Shown here: piece by piece, positions 1-8,502 of the stretch | Numbering within the stretch: the first letter of the stretch is position 1 | Layout: every line of letters starts with the position of its first letter | NCBI GenBank assembly: GCA_019739295.1 | Contig: JAHHDV010000037.1 | Location: 1 to 64,000 of the forward strand | DNA: 64,000 bases | Reading direction: 5' to 3' | From: Taibaiella sp. | GTDB taxonomy: Bacteria; Bacteroidota; Bacteroidia; Chitinophagales; Chitinophagaceae | The notes under the pieces: model-generated | Seen by the model: only the letters and a program-made list of their open reading frames with translations | The model's database searches: none | Told to the model about the DNA's origin: nothing | Translations under genes and position numbers: made by a program

Positions 1-675
1 TAGAGAAGTCTTGCTGATAAGGTGTGTTTTTGAATCTAGCTTGAAAAAACGATACTTGTTGAGTTCTTTTTGTCATCACCTAATGCTTCAAGATGTTCTT
101 TGAAGGGAGCGTGTATGAATATGGAAAACAGTACTTGATTTCGGTCATTAAAACGATCTACGATCTCTCCTGGCTTAGCTCTTAATGATCTAAGTCTTTA
201 TAATCTGTACTTCCATCGTATCCAATAATTTTAATTCTGTTACCAGGATTATCTTTTTTAGAATCTTTATTACGATGAAGCGCAAGTCGACGTTTCAGCT
301 TCCTGTTGATATGCATCTTCATCATCATTTGTATGCTCCTCGGCTATCATTGGTGAGAACCACATTGTATCAAACTCTGATTAAGTTTTTCCTTTTTATC
401 AGCTTCCGAATATTTTTCAGGAGCTCCCTGATAAAAATGTTTTTTAAAACCTCTGCAATGATCTTGGTCACCATGATTAAAATAAATACATCAACGTAAG
501 GTATTCCATTACTATATTGCACACTTTGTAATAAATCCTTTTTTACATCATAGGTATCATCGTCGTCACAATTCCTGATGTTACAATCGACCACAATGGT
601 CGTTTTGTCTTCCAAGGTAATTAGAGAGGTATCTCCGTTACCAACTGGGTAATATTAATAGTAGAGGTTTGTCAT
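1..675 (-). CDS. ComEC/Rec2-like metallo-beta-lactamase-fold hydrolase, partial and frame-broken
   Basis: No single frame is open, but joining minus-strand frames from an ATG at 673-675 to the left edge gives a coherent protein. It opens with PVGNGDTSLI, matching the xVGxGDxxLI strand that starts ComEC-type metallo-hydrolase domains. A second strand (KTTIVVDCNI) follows, then THGDQDHC at 456-476, which fits the zinc-binding HxxxDH signature. A later segment near base 30 reads STSIVF, like the NxxSIVL strand of ComEC domains. Frame switches are needed near 480, 360 and 255, and a TAA interrupts codon 7 (655-657). The C-terminus lies outside the window. There is no membrane part, so it resembles the soluble single-domain relatives of ComEC rather than the DNA-uptake channel. 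The gene lies about 300 bases downstream of the ATPase gene on the same strand. Substrate unknown; the family assignment is by motif only. Confidence 0.5.
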
Positions 676-973
676 TTAATTCTCTTTTTTTAAATTAATA
701 TTGTAATTCACATCACCTATCCAATTACCTGAAAAGGATAGTACCAGCAGAAATATTAGTAAAGCTGGATGATAACGACCACCAGAAGAAAAGAAAATGA
801 CAATTATATTTGCACAAGTGGACAAGTTTGTTTATTTTTGTGCTGTTCTAATAACAATATCATTTATTCATTTCCACAAATGGACATCTGAAAGAAACCA
901 TAGGCATAGTTTTAAGTTGTCGCATTTCTTAAGCTATGCTTGAATTTCTCTAATATTTTATTGTATTTTTATT
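676..973. other. AT-rich spacer between the ATPase-TPR gene and the hydrolase gene
   Basis: I see no reading frame here. Two related 13-base segments (CACAAGTGGACAA at 813-825 and CACAAATGGACAT at 875-887) lie 62 bases apart in direct orientation and could be regulator sites for the downstream hydrolase gene, but this is only a visual match. No clear terminator follows the ATPase gene. Confidence 0.3.
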
Positions 974-3726
974 CTATTTCTTTCTCAAATACTCCACCTC
1001 CTTTTTAAATCATTATAGTCTCTGTAAGCTCTTTACCCGCTTTAAGATATTCCATTGGTAATCCTCTTTAAGGCTCATCCATCATTAGGTAATATATAGG
1101 CTTCAACATAGTTTTAAGGTCCAAGTTACTATTGTCGCTAAAACATATCTAAAGTCCCATCATATTCTTTTTGGCAATTAATAACAGAAAGAATTCCTAC
1201 AAGTTCTGAAAAACTTCGGTTAGAATAGTTATCGTCATCACTACTAATTATGTAAAATAATAGCTTGATCTTTTACAATCTTTATTGCTTCCGTCAAGTT
1301 GCCGTTCCATAAAAGTATTTTGGGCATAGAGCAATTCGAAATGATTATCTGTATTGTTCTGTTTGTACTTTTTCAAGTAAATCTTTTGAAAACGTCTTCT
1401 TCTCCATTCGCTTAGCCCTATACATACTTTGCACCCAGCAACCTACAACTGAAACATCCCCTAATTCTATCGCTTTCTCAAACATTTCATCTGACTGGCT
1501 CAAACATTCCTTGCCTGTTAAAAAGATGAGCCAGCTGATGTGCGGATTCGGCATCATTATTTAAAATACCCTGCTCTAAAAACAGTGATTGCTTTATTAG
1601 TTTGTTTTTGCTTGGTATATAATCTGGCTAATTGACTATATCCATCAACTTCACCTTTGTCAATTGCTAACTTAAATTGTTCTTCCGCTTTTTTTAAATT
1701 TGGCCTACTTTGCATCATATAGAACCTACCCAGATTTTATGTTGCTATCTTCCTCACTTTCTTCAACCGCTTTTACAAGAGCCTCTTCTGTAGCCCTTTT
1801 CTTTTTCATCTTAGAAAAAAGTTTGGCCAAAGCGGTATAGGATTTTATCTAATTTAGAATCTACTGCAGCTCTAAAGTATTTTTCAGCCTTTTCAAAATC
1901 ATTAAGTTCTAAGTATATGTTGCCCTAAAGAAATTTGCGATTGTTTTAAGTTTTTGGACAATGCTTGGTTATGGTATTTTTATCGCTAACTCATAATTTT
2001 CTTTCCTTTTGTAAATGCTACCTAGCCTACTAGCAGCATATGGATGAGGGTGTGGCGGAGTTAAGGCCTTTTCAATAATATTCTATAGCCGTATCGGAAT
2101 CATTTAAATGAAGGTCATAAATGATTCCTAAGGTAAGAGGTATGAATGTATTTTGATCATCCATACCCCAAGCTGTTTTTGCGGCTTTAAGTGCTTTTTC
2201 ATGGTCCCCTTGCATTAAATATACAGATGTCGCCAGCATAAAGTAGTCTACATTCTTTATTCTCAACATCTTTAAGGCGACTAACAGCTTCATCAAAACG
2301 TTCATCCTTTACGAGCTTTCTAATATCATCCAGAACTTCTTTTTCAGCAGTTTTAGCTCCTTTAAGTAACCTGTCAGGCAAGATGGAATTAGTAGTACTA
2401 ATCAATTCTTCCTTTAGATTTTCGGGAATATTTTCGCAAGATAAAAATGTATTGCCCATATCGATTGCAGCGACCGCATCATATTTACCATCTTTAAGGT
2501 TGTTAATATGATTTTTAAGTCGCTTGGTTAACTCACTTTCATCACACCAAGCATCGAAAAACCGAACTAACCATATCACATTTTTCTTTATCGTGTTTTC
2601 TTCCGAACCTCATTAAGTACCAAATATTCATAAAGCGCTCCTTAATTCTATATAAATGGTTCTTAGTAGAAGTAGGCACCTTCTCAATCAACTGATTTTT
2701 CTCCAAATACGATAGTATTGACGATATATTCTTGCTTTCCAGCCTAGTACGCTTAGCAATTTTCTTTAACTGAAATCGCATCCCATTTTCCTAGCTATAG
2801 CATCAATTACTTTTTGTTGTTGAGTTGAAAGTTGGTCTAACTCGGATTTATACAATAATGTTAATGTGTCTATAAGAAGATAAAGGTCTTTGATGGCCTT
2901 TCCATTCTCGTTGTCTAAAAAAATCTGAAAAAGATAAGAGATCGTTCTTGGCACACCTCCGGTTAAACCTTCTTAATGATTCAACTCTTCCTGGATGGTT
3001 GTCAATAATTTCCTTTATCTGATTTTCCTCTCCATATTGTTGGCCAATTTTTATAAGAAGCTTTTCGCAATCCTCTTGATTTAACCCGTCTAATTGCACA
3101 ATATTGAAGAACTTATAAAACGAATCTCCAAAGTCAATTGTTCCGTCAATTAAAAGATGTTGAAGAACCAATTATTCTAAAATTAGAATGTGAAGTCAAT
3201 ATCGATTTAAGTCGCTTTTTCTCTTCTTCATTAAGCTTCTTTAAAAAGAAGTTAATATTCTCAATAAAAAAGAATCGCTGTTTTGCTTTTCGACTTTAAA
3301 AACTTCTCCAACAACTTAAATGATGCCTGTTCATAATCGTCCTTCATTATCAATAATTTTATCAATTAAATCGGCGAGTTTTTCATTATAAAAATTATCA
3401 TCAATAACAATTGCTACAGCTTCCCAGAGATTTGGTTAGATCAGGATAAGTTGTATTGCTCTTCTGAGAACATTATAGGTAAATATATGTCTGCTAACTG
3501 TTTGTCATCAAAGGATTGAGTAATTCAATCTATGCATTAAGGTCGTTTTCCCTGCTCCACGTTGTCCTAAAATTATATTATTTAAGGATTTACCATCACT
3601 ATCTGCTTTTAATAAGGCATTTTTAATATGATCAAACTCATTTGTTCGAACTACAAAACCATCGATGATAGCAGCCTTTGATTTACTTCCTGTGTTATTT
3701 CTTAAATATACATCCTGATTTGGCAT
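974..3726 (-). CDS. STAND/AAA-like ATPase with winged helix and TPR repeats, frame-broken
   Basis: The minus-strand pieces add up to one protein of roughly 900 residues starting at ATG 3724-3726. Residues 54-62 are a P-loop (GQRGAGKTT). Around 3240-3280 a Walker-B-like strand (AILFFIENINFFL) follows, then a sensor-like FRIIGSST. After joining frames near 2950 the sequence continues with an LTGGVPRTI-like stretch. From about 2850 to 2640 comes a winged helix (ISSILSYLEKNQLIEKV), and from 2580 down to about 1340 come helical repeats of TPR type (DHEKALKAAKTAW). The stop is uncertain; 974-976 is the best guess. At least ten frame changes are needed. A well-formed promoter sits just upstream. The order nucleotide switch, winged helix, TPR sensor resembles STAND-type immune ATPases; a role in defence is inference. 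Alternatives are a transcription regulator or a signalling ATPase. Confidence 0.55.
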
Positions 3727-3747
3727 AGTTAACGATTATTTTTTTGT

Positions 3748-3778
3748 CAAAGATAATGACTATTTTTTTATCGTCAAA
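3748..3778 (-). promoter_or_regulatory. Bacteroidota-type promoter of the ATPase-TPR gene, within a triple repeat
   Basis: On the minus strand TTTG (3775-3778) is followed after exactly 19 bases by TATCTTTG (3748-3755), a full match to TTTG-N19-TAnnTTTG. The start codon is 22 bases downstream, giving a short leader. The same stretch carries three imperfect AT-rich copies of a CGATTATTTTTTTGTCAAA-like unit at 3733-3751, 3757-3778 and 3786-3805, which may be operator sites overlapping the promoter. Confidence 0.6.
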
Positions 3779-3832
3779 ATATTTGGCGATTTATTTTTCG
3801 TTAAAGAAATAAACACATTAAAACTTCATTTA

Positions 3833-4030
3833 TCACCGACTTATTTTATAGTGCGGCAAAACCGCTAAACCAAGCCCATCCACCACCAATAGCTGCTAAT
3901 CATTTGGCCATATGTCTTTATTGATATTTCCCCTGGCTCTCCACGATATTTTTGTTCCTTGCATCACATACTTAAGAGAATTTCCATGTGTGTAACTATG
4001 GCAAATAAGTCTTGAATCTTTTCTAAATCC
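3833..4030 (-). pseudogene. Remnant of a LysR-type regulator C-terminus
   Basis: The minus-strand frame ending with TGA at 3833-3835 reads, apart from one TAG, like the end of a LysR substrate-binding domain: ISWRARGNI, then QLLVVDGLGLAVLPHYKIS. The DGLGLAVLPHY block matches the GLGIAxLPxY signature near the LysR C-terminus. The N-terminal DNA-binding half is missing: upstream of about 4030 the sequence becomes the ars promoter region. The gene is therefore cut by a junction and also carries an in-frame stop. Identification rests on about 45 residues. Confidence 0.4.
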
Positions 4031-4040
4031 AAAAATAATA

Positions 4041-4057
4041 TCGTAATATTGCAATAA
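4041..4057. promoter_or_regulatory. Probable ArsR operator 1
   Basis: The 17-base sequence TCGTAATATTGCAATAA lies 16 bases before the arsR start and differs by one base from a site before the next gene (4423-4439). It is centred on GTAATATTGC, one base away from a perfect palindrome. Position and duplication suggest an ArsR-binding site for autoregulation. Confidence 0.6.
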
Positions 4058-4073
4058 TAAAATAAATAACACA

Positions 4074-4400
4074 TTGGGCGCTACAAAAACAGACCATTTT
4101 ACCGACCGGCAAAACCAGATGGCTACCCTGGCAAAAGCATTGGGGCACCCGGCTAGAATTGCTATTATTGAATATCTGATGAAAGTGAACACCTGTATCT
4201 GTGGCGACATCGTCAACGAATTACCGCTGGCACAGCCCACCGTATCGCAACACCTGAAAGAACTCAAAAACGCAGGCTTGATCAAAGGGAACATCGAGGG
4301 CAACGCCATTTGCTACTGCTTGGATGAAACTAAATTCAAGGTACTGGAAGACTATTTTTCGAACATCATTTCGACCCTAAGCCATCAAAAATGCTGCTAG
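4074..4400 (+). CDS. arsR: ArsR-family metalloregulator
   Basis: This 108-residue protein has the standard small winged-helix layout of ArsR/SmtB repressors. The recognition helix is [14 protein letters not shown] (about residues 50-63), followed by a beta-wing ([16 protein letters not shown]). The cysteines in NTCICGD (about residues 39-45) sit in the position of the ELCVCDL-type arsenite site of alpha-3 metal sensors, and another Cys pair ends the protein. The start is read as TTG at 4074, because the N-terminus MGATKTDHF is typical of Bacteroidota ArsR proteins; an ATG at 4119 would remove the first helix. It heads the arsenic locus and is flanked by two matching operator boxes, so it probably represses both itself and the DUF6428-arsC unit, releasing on As(III) or Sb(III) binding. 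Confidence 0.88.
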   Translation: MGATKTDHFTDRQNQMATLAKALGHPARIAIIEYLMKVNTCICGDIVNELPLAQPTVSQHLKELKNAGLIKGNIEGNAICYCLDETKFKVLEDYFSNIISTLSHQKCC

Positions 4401-4408
4401 GCATTTTT
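4387..4408 (+). terminator. Weak hairpin terminator after arsR
   Basis: AAAAATGC (4387-4394) and GCATTTTT (4401-4408) form a stem overlapping the arsR stop codon and run into a T tract. Together with the second ArsR box downstream it suggests that arsR and the following genes are separate transcription units. Confidence 0.5.
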
Positions 4409-4422
4409 TTTACTTTATATCA

Positions 4423-4439
4423 TCGCAATATTGCAATAA
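4423..4439. promoter_or_regulatory. Probable ArsR operator 2
   Basis: TCGCAATATTGCAATAA repeats operator 1 with one change and holds a perfect 10-base palindrome, GCAATATTGC. It lies 19 bases before the DUF6428 start, so it can control the DUF6428, small membrane protein and arsC unit. Confidence 0.6.
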
Positions 4440-4458
4440 AACAAAATACGGAAACAAC

Positions 4459-4932
4459 ATGCAACTATCAGCCTTAAAAGCACTTTTACCAACACTCAAC
4501 CACATGCGATTCCAACTGGAGAGCGGAACAGGGGTTCCCGAAAACATCCACATTACAGAGGTCGGATGCATCACCAAAGACTTTATAGATTGCGGCGGAA
4601 CCATCAGGCAGGAAAAAGTAGTGAGCCTGCAGCTTTGGAACGCCAACGATTATGACCACCGCTTACATCCCGGAAAACTATTAAAGATCATAGCACTTTC
4701 AGAGCAACAGCTACAGATGGAAGATGCTGAGATTGAAGTAGAATATCAGCGCGAAACCATAGGTAAATACGCGTTGAGCTTTGACGGAACAAACTTTATC
4801 CTGCACAACAAAACAACTGCCTGCCTGGCCGGCGACCAATGCGGCATTCCGCAGCAAAAGCAAAAAGTAAACCTCTCGGAGCTGCAAACCCTTCCATCCT
4901 CTTGTTGTACCCCTGATAGCGGCTGTTGTTAA
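4459..4932 (+). CDS. DUF6428 family protein of arsenic operons
   Basis: The 157-residue soluble protein matches the DUF6428 pattern: an N-terminal amphipathic helix (LKALLPTLNHMRFQLESG), the segment VPENIHITEVG, and a QLWNANDYDHRLHPGKLL block. Its last residues are unusually cysteine-rich (SSCCTPDSGCC), which would suit binding of arsenite, although many homologues lack such a tail as far as I recall. It starts 19 bases after the second ArsR box and is followed three bases after its stop by a 41-codon gene. The family is habitually found between arsR and arsC in Bacteroidota, but its biochemical role is unknown. A role as an arsenic-binding or chaperone-like factor is inference from context and the tail. 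Confidence 0.8.
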   Translation: MQLSALKALLPTLNHMRFQLESGTGVPENIHITEVGCITKDFIDCGGTIRQEKVVSLQLWNANDYDHRLHPGKLLKIIALSEQQLQMEDAEIEVEYQRETIGKYALSFDGTNFILHNKTTACLAGDQCGIPQQKQKVNLSELQTLPSSCCTPDSGCC

Positions 4933-4935
4933 ACG

Positions 4936-5061
4936 ATGAAACAGAAATGGATCCAATACAAAAAGCCGTTGATCATAACCACATCCGTAATTCTGTTGCA
5001 GTTGATATTTGGCTTTGACCCTAAATTTTGCATCATCAATATTATTTGGCTTTTAGTATGA
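4936..5061 (+). CDS. 41-residue single-span membrane protein in the ars operon
   Basis: A short open frame starts with ATG 4936, three bases after the DUF6428 stop, and ends with TGA 5059-5061. The N-terminus is basic (MKQKWIQYKK) and is followed by a hydrophobic segment (PLIITTSVILLQLIFGF), then a second hydrophobic end (FCIINIIWLLV). The stop codon overlaps the start of arsC as ATGA, the usual sign of translational coupling. This arrangement makes it very likely to be a real gene although it is below common length limits. It may anchor ArsC or an efflux partner at the membrane, or be a worn-down start of a pump; function is unknown. Confidence 0.6.
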   Translation: MKQKWIQYKKPLIITTSVILLQLIFGFDPKFCIINIIWLLV

Positions 5062-5489
5062 TCATAGAACAGATGAACAAGAAAATTTTAGTGCTTTGCT
5101 CCGGAAACAGTTGCAGAAGCCAGATAGCAGAGGGTTATTTGCGGCACTTCGCAAACGGCAAGGCAGACGTGTACAGTGCAGGGGTGGCAACCCAGGGCGT
5201 AAATCCCTGGGCTATACGCACCATGAAAGAAGACAACATAGACATCTCCGACCATACATCCAACCACATCAGCGAATACCGCGATATAGACTTTGATCTT
5301 GTCATTACGGTTTGCGACAATGCCCGGGAACGCTGCCCTTTCTTCCCCACAACAGCAAAAAGATACCACCGCAACTTTCCCGATCCGGCACAGGCAAAAG
5401 GAACAGAAGAAGAAATACGGGAACAATTCCGGCAGGTCAGGCAACAGATAAAAGATTATTGCCAACAGTTGATAACAGACCATATATAA
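5058..5489 (+). CDS. arsC: Arsenate reductase, low-molecular-weight phosphatase type
   Basis: The protein reduces arsenate to arsenite with electrons from thioredoxin, using a cascade of three cysteines. The catalytic P-loop is VLCSGNSCRS near the N-terminus, corresponding to the C(X)5R loop of low-molecular-weight tyrosine phosphatases. The resolving pair lies in VCDNARERCPFFP (about residues 90-102), and FPDPA gives the usual DP loop. Length (about 143 residues) is normal. The ATG at 5058 overlaps the TGA of the small membrane gene; an internal ATG at 5073 (MNKKILVL) matches the family start better and could be used instead. No efflux pump gene follows, which is unusual, because reduction without export leaves arsenite in the cell. 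Confidence 0.88.
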   Translation: MIIEQMNKKILVLCSGNSCRSQIAEGYLRHFANGKADVYSAGVATQGVNPWAIRTMKEDNIDISDHTSNHISEYRDIDFDLVITVCDNARERCPFFPTTAKRYHRNFPDPAQAKGTEEEIREQFRQVRQQIKDYCQQLITDHI

Positions 5490-5497
5490 ACAAATAC

Positions 5498-5520
5498 AGC
5501 CCCGGTTTTCGGGCCTTTTG
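5498..5520 (+). terminator. Terminator after arsC
   Basis: GCCCCGG, a short loop and CGGGCC are followed by TTTTG, nine bases after the arsC stop. It closes the arsenic unit. Confidence 0.55.
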
Positions 5521-5636
5521 TATACCATTCATCAGGCACATACACACGGCTAACAAGCAACACTTGAAAAAATTATGTAATTTCACCAGATCGCTAACCC
5601 AAGCCCTACGGCAGGCACAACAAACACATACGGCCA

Positions 5637-6458
5637 ATGAACTACCAGACCTTCCAGCCCGGCAACGACTTAAATCCACTGGTTAAATGCCATTGGACCC
5701 TGGAAGTGCCTGCGGAATTCAAATCCGAAAAACAAAAGATCGTTCCCGATGGCTGTATGGAACTCATCTTCATATTGGGCGATGACATCAAGCGCTACAC
5801 CTCCGAAACCGATTACATCATACAGCCCAGGTCCATAGTCGTTGGTCAGCTTACAGAGCCGTTTACCATCCAGCCCGTAGGCTATGTCCATTGTTTCGGC
5901 ACCCGCTTTTACCCTTACGGCATGGCCAACTTTATCCCAACACCCCTTAAAAACTTAGAAAACAAAGAAACACCCATTGCAGCACTCTTCGGGCAGGCAA
6001 CAGCCGATGCATTAACGCAAAAAATCATACACGCAGGCAGCACAGCACAACGAATAGAGCTCATAGAAGCCTTTCTGCAACACAAGCTCAATGAGAAAAC
6101 CACCATCGATCACATCGTCAAATCAACCGTAGACGCACTACTCGAAACCAGTGGCAGCACACCGATAAAAACGATCCTGAAAGACGACCTGTCGAAACGC
6201 AGGCAGCTCGAAAGAAAATTTTTGAAACAAATAGGCATGAGTCCCAAACAACTGGGCAAAGTAGTGCGCCTGCAGACCGCCCTGAAACTACTCCTGGACC
6301 AAAAGACAGGAACCTTTACCGAAATCGCTTACGAAAGCGAATATTACGACCAGAACCATTTCATCAAAGACTTCAAAGAATTTACCGGCACCACACCAAA
6401 AGAATTCCTGGCGGACGAACAAATGCTCCTATCCTCTCTTTTCTACAAACCAGACTAG
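5637..6458 (+). CDS. AraC-family transcription regulator with DUF6597-type N-terminal domain
   Basis: The 273-residue protein has an N-terminal sensing domain of the DUF6597 kind (PLVKCHWTLEVP, then IVPDGCMELIFILGD) and a C-terminal double helix-turn-helix. The second helix-turn-helix carries the family signature from FTEIAYESEYYDQNHFIKDF to FTGTTPKEF. The first is worn but recognisable (RRQLERKFLKQIGMSPKQL). Such proteins act as cytoplasmic activators or repressors responding to small molecules; the ligand is unknown. It stands alone between the arsenic unit and a gene-poor stretch, so its targets cannot be read from the neighbours. Codon use resembles that of the ars genes. Confidence 0.85.
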   Translation: MNYQTFQPGNDLNPLVKCHWTLEVPAEFKSEKQKIVPDGCMELIFILGDDIKRYTSETDYIIQPRSIVVGQLTEPFTIQPVGYVHCFGTRFYPYGMANFIPTPLKNLENKETPIAALFGQATADALTQKIIHAGSTAQRIELIEAFLQHKLNEKTTIDHIVKSTVDALLETSGSTPIKTILKDDLSKRRQLERKFLKQIGMSPKQLGKVVRLQTALKLLLDQKTGTFTEIAYESEYYDQNHFIKDFKEFTGTTPKEFLADEQMLLSSLFYKPD

Positions 6459-7071
6459 CATTAAGTCACACATTCTTTGAAGGTTATTTTTTTAAGCTTT
6501 CAATTGCTGTTATCTTTCCCCGGTAGCGCATCGTACTTTGCTGAAACTTTAAATCGGATCAACGATCGCGGATACAGCATTGCATACTCGAAGCTTTTGC
6601 CCGCGTCGTCCGGCTTACAGCAAAAGGGGAAAATCAAGCGGAATGGCGTTTTCTGCCCGGTGATTCTTTCTGCCTCAATGTAGGCATTTGATGCGGCCAG
6701 GGTCTTTCACTGGCAACATGGTTACAGAAAACAAAGCCTGAAGCGTAGATTTTACCCGCTGCGCGCAGCTTCGAAGTGCGTCCCTTATGTATCAGGTTTG
6801 CTGCGCGCATTTGCCTTAAGCCGGGCATGATGTTTTATTCGCGTATTTTTTATTTTATTAATGGTACTCATGAGACCGCTTTGCTGAGTTGCTTCTTTTG
6901 TATCCAGGACAAAAGAAGAAGAATGTTGCGAACCAATAATCAGATCGTCCTCTTCAATACGGGATTCGTGTATTTTTAAACGCCACAATACAGTTGACTT
7001 AACACTAGCCTGTCGCATTTTTACTATTTCAGCACCCGTACACCGGCTACCTTTACTTCAAAATTCATGAT
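6459..7071. other. Gene-poor stretch with no recognisable product
   Basis: About 610 bases lie between the AraC gene and the VOC lipoprotein gene. Short open frames at 6477-6683 and 6776-6979 show no recognisable motif, biased codon use or plausible initiation context. A hairpin of CTTTTGC and GCAAAAG arms is present near 6595-6625; the same arms recur near 15147. I see no tRNA or insertion sequence. Confidence 0.4.
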
Positions 7072-7557
7072 ATGAAAAAAGTCTTACTCAGTGCGGTCAC
7101 GCTGATCGCAATCGGTTTCTCAGCCTGTACCGACACCCCAAACCAGGCAGTAAAAACAGAAAATACCGAACCTCAAAAAACAAGCCCCATGAACAACCTG
7201 ATCTCCATCGCAGAAATTCCGGTAAGTGACTTTGCAAGAGCCGTGAAATTTTACCAGACCATTCTCGGCATTACCATCGAAGAAATGGATATGGACGGCA
7301 ATACAATGGGTGTTTTGCCCAATGAAGCAGGAACCGTAAATGTAGTGCTCGTAAAAGGAAAGGACTACAAACCGACAACAGACGGAGCCGTACTGTACCT
7401 CAATGCAGGTCATGACCTGCAACCCATCCTGGACAAAATAACCCCAAACGGCGGACAGGTGATCGTACCCAAAACAGCCATCAGCCCGGAAATGGGTTTC
7501 TTCGCCCTGTTTATCGATTCCGAAGGCAACAAATTAGGACTCCACTCTACAAACTAA
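7072..7557 (+). CDS. VOC-fold (glyoxalase/bleomycin resistance-like) lipoprotein
   Basis: Residues 1-19 form a lipoprotein signal ending in a lipobox (IGFSAC), so the mature protein is probably anchored by Cys19 to a membrane. After a polar linker the domain from about residue 40 to 161 is one vicinal-oxygen-chelate unit: the opening strand SIAEIPVSDFARAVKFYQ, the strand NVVLVKG, a YLNAGHDLQPILDKI helix and the closing FFALFIDSEGNKLGLHS. The final strand has the expected DSEGNxLGLHS pattern. Typical cytoplasmic relatives bind metal and act on small substrates; an exported version is common in Bacteroidota but its substrate is unknown. A terminator follows at 7633. Confidence 0.8.
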   Translation: MKKVLLSAVTLIAIGFSACTDTPNQAVKTENTEPQKTSPMNNLISIAEIPVSDFARAVKFYQTILGITIEEMDMDGNTMGVLPNEAGTVNVVLVKGKDYKPTTDGAVLYLNAGHDLQPILDKITPNGGQVIVPKTAISPEMGFFALFIDSEGNKLGLHSTN

Positions 7558-7632
7558 AACCACTGAATACGCTCAGGAAGTTACCTGCATAACAGCGCCC
7601 AGACAAAGACACCCAAGCACTGTATTTATATA

Positions 7633-7663
7633 AAGCCCATGCCCAAAGCCTGGGCTTTTTTTG
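7633..7663 (+). terminator. Rho-independent terminator after the VOC gene
   Basis: AAGCCCA (7633-7639) pairs with TGGGCTT (7651-7657) and runs into a tract of seven T. Confidence 0.7.
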
Positions 7664-7796
7664 TAACTTAGCTATGGACAAAAAACATGGGTCCCCTTCC
7701 CTTGCTACGGAATGGCTCCGGTTGGGTTTCCGGCAATAGCCCATGTCCTGACCATTCCGGGCGATCGTAAGCCCACGATGACTAAAGAAGCTAGAT

Positions 7797-8438
7797 ATGA
7801 CACAACCATCCAAAGCAGCAAACATCCTGCAACAGATCAACACTAAGACCAAACTCGGAGACCTGAGGAAAATAGCCAAAGACATCAAAAAAGATCATGC
7901 CCTGGCGCTGGAACTCTGGGAGTCCGGAGCGTTTTTACCCAGGCAACTCGCCATTTTGATCATGGACAGTAAACTGCTGTCAGAAGCCCTCATCAACAAG
8001 CTGGGCAAAGACATACAAGCCCATCCATCGGAAGAAAGAGACCAGCTGACCGACTGGTTCATGGCCAACCAGCTCCTTAAAGACAAAAAGACCACGGCAA
8101 TGATCGCATCCTGGGAAAACAGTCCCGCAGCCCTGCAAAGGCGGATCTTCTGGTATCACCAGGCAAGGCTCCGGTGGATGGGACAGGTACCTCCTGACAA
8201 TACGGAATATCTGCTGACCGCCATTGAATCAAACATAGCCAACGAACAGCCTGAAGTGCAGTGGGCCATGAATTTTACCGCAGGCTGGATAGGGGTTTAT
8301 GAACAACAATACCGTGCCCGCTGTATCGCCATTGGTGAGCGTACAGGGCTATACAAAGGCGATATGGTGTCTAAAGGCTGTACGCCCAACTACTTACCGG
8401 AATTTATTGAGATGGAAGCCCGCAAACGGAACCTGTAA
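7797..8438 (+). CDS. AlkD-like DNA alkylation repair protein (HEAT-repeat glycosylase family)
   Basis: The 213-residue all-helical protein fits the DNA alkylation repair family (AlkC/AlkD-type HEAT repeats). Typical blocks are GDLRKIAKDIKKDHALALELWESG, giving the first repeats, then LAILIMDSKLLS, and DQLTDWFMANQLL, which contains the conserved aspartate and tryptophan region (about residues 83-90). A late block (QWAMNFTAGWIGV) matches the C-terminal repeats. The enzymes remove N3- and N7-alkylated purines from DNA. It is preceded by about 130 bases of spacer and followed by a DUF6157 gene on the same strand, which may be cotranscribed. The Asp and Trp assignments are made by eye. Confidence 0.75.
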   Translation: MTQPSKAANILQQINTKTKLGDLRKIAKDIKKDHALALELWESGAFLPRQLAILIMDSKLLSEALINKLGKDIQAHPSEERDQLTDWFMANQLLKDKKTTAMIASWENSPAALQRRIFWYHQARLRWMGQVPPDNTEYLLTAIESNIANEQPEVQWAMNFTAGWIGVYEQQYRARCIAIGERTGLYKGDMVSKGCTPNYLPEFIEMEARKRNL

Positions 8439-8502
8439 AACAGCATAGATGAGAAGCACCACATCAATAATGTAAAAGGCTGCACATAAAAAAACAAACA
8501 AC

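Noticed and set aside
6477..6979. Two short + strand frames after the AraC gene
   Set aside because: No motif or convincing start context, and their codon use does not resemble the neighbours.
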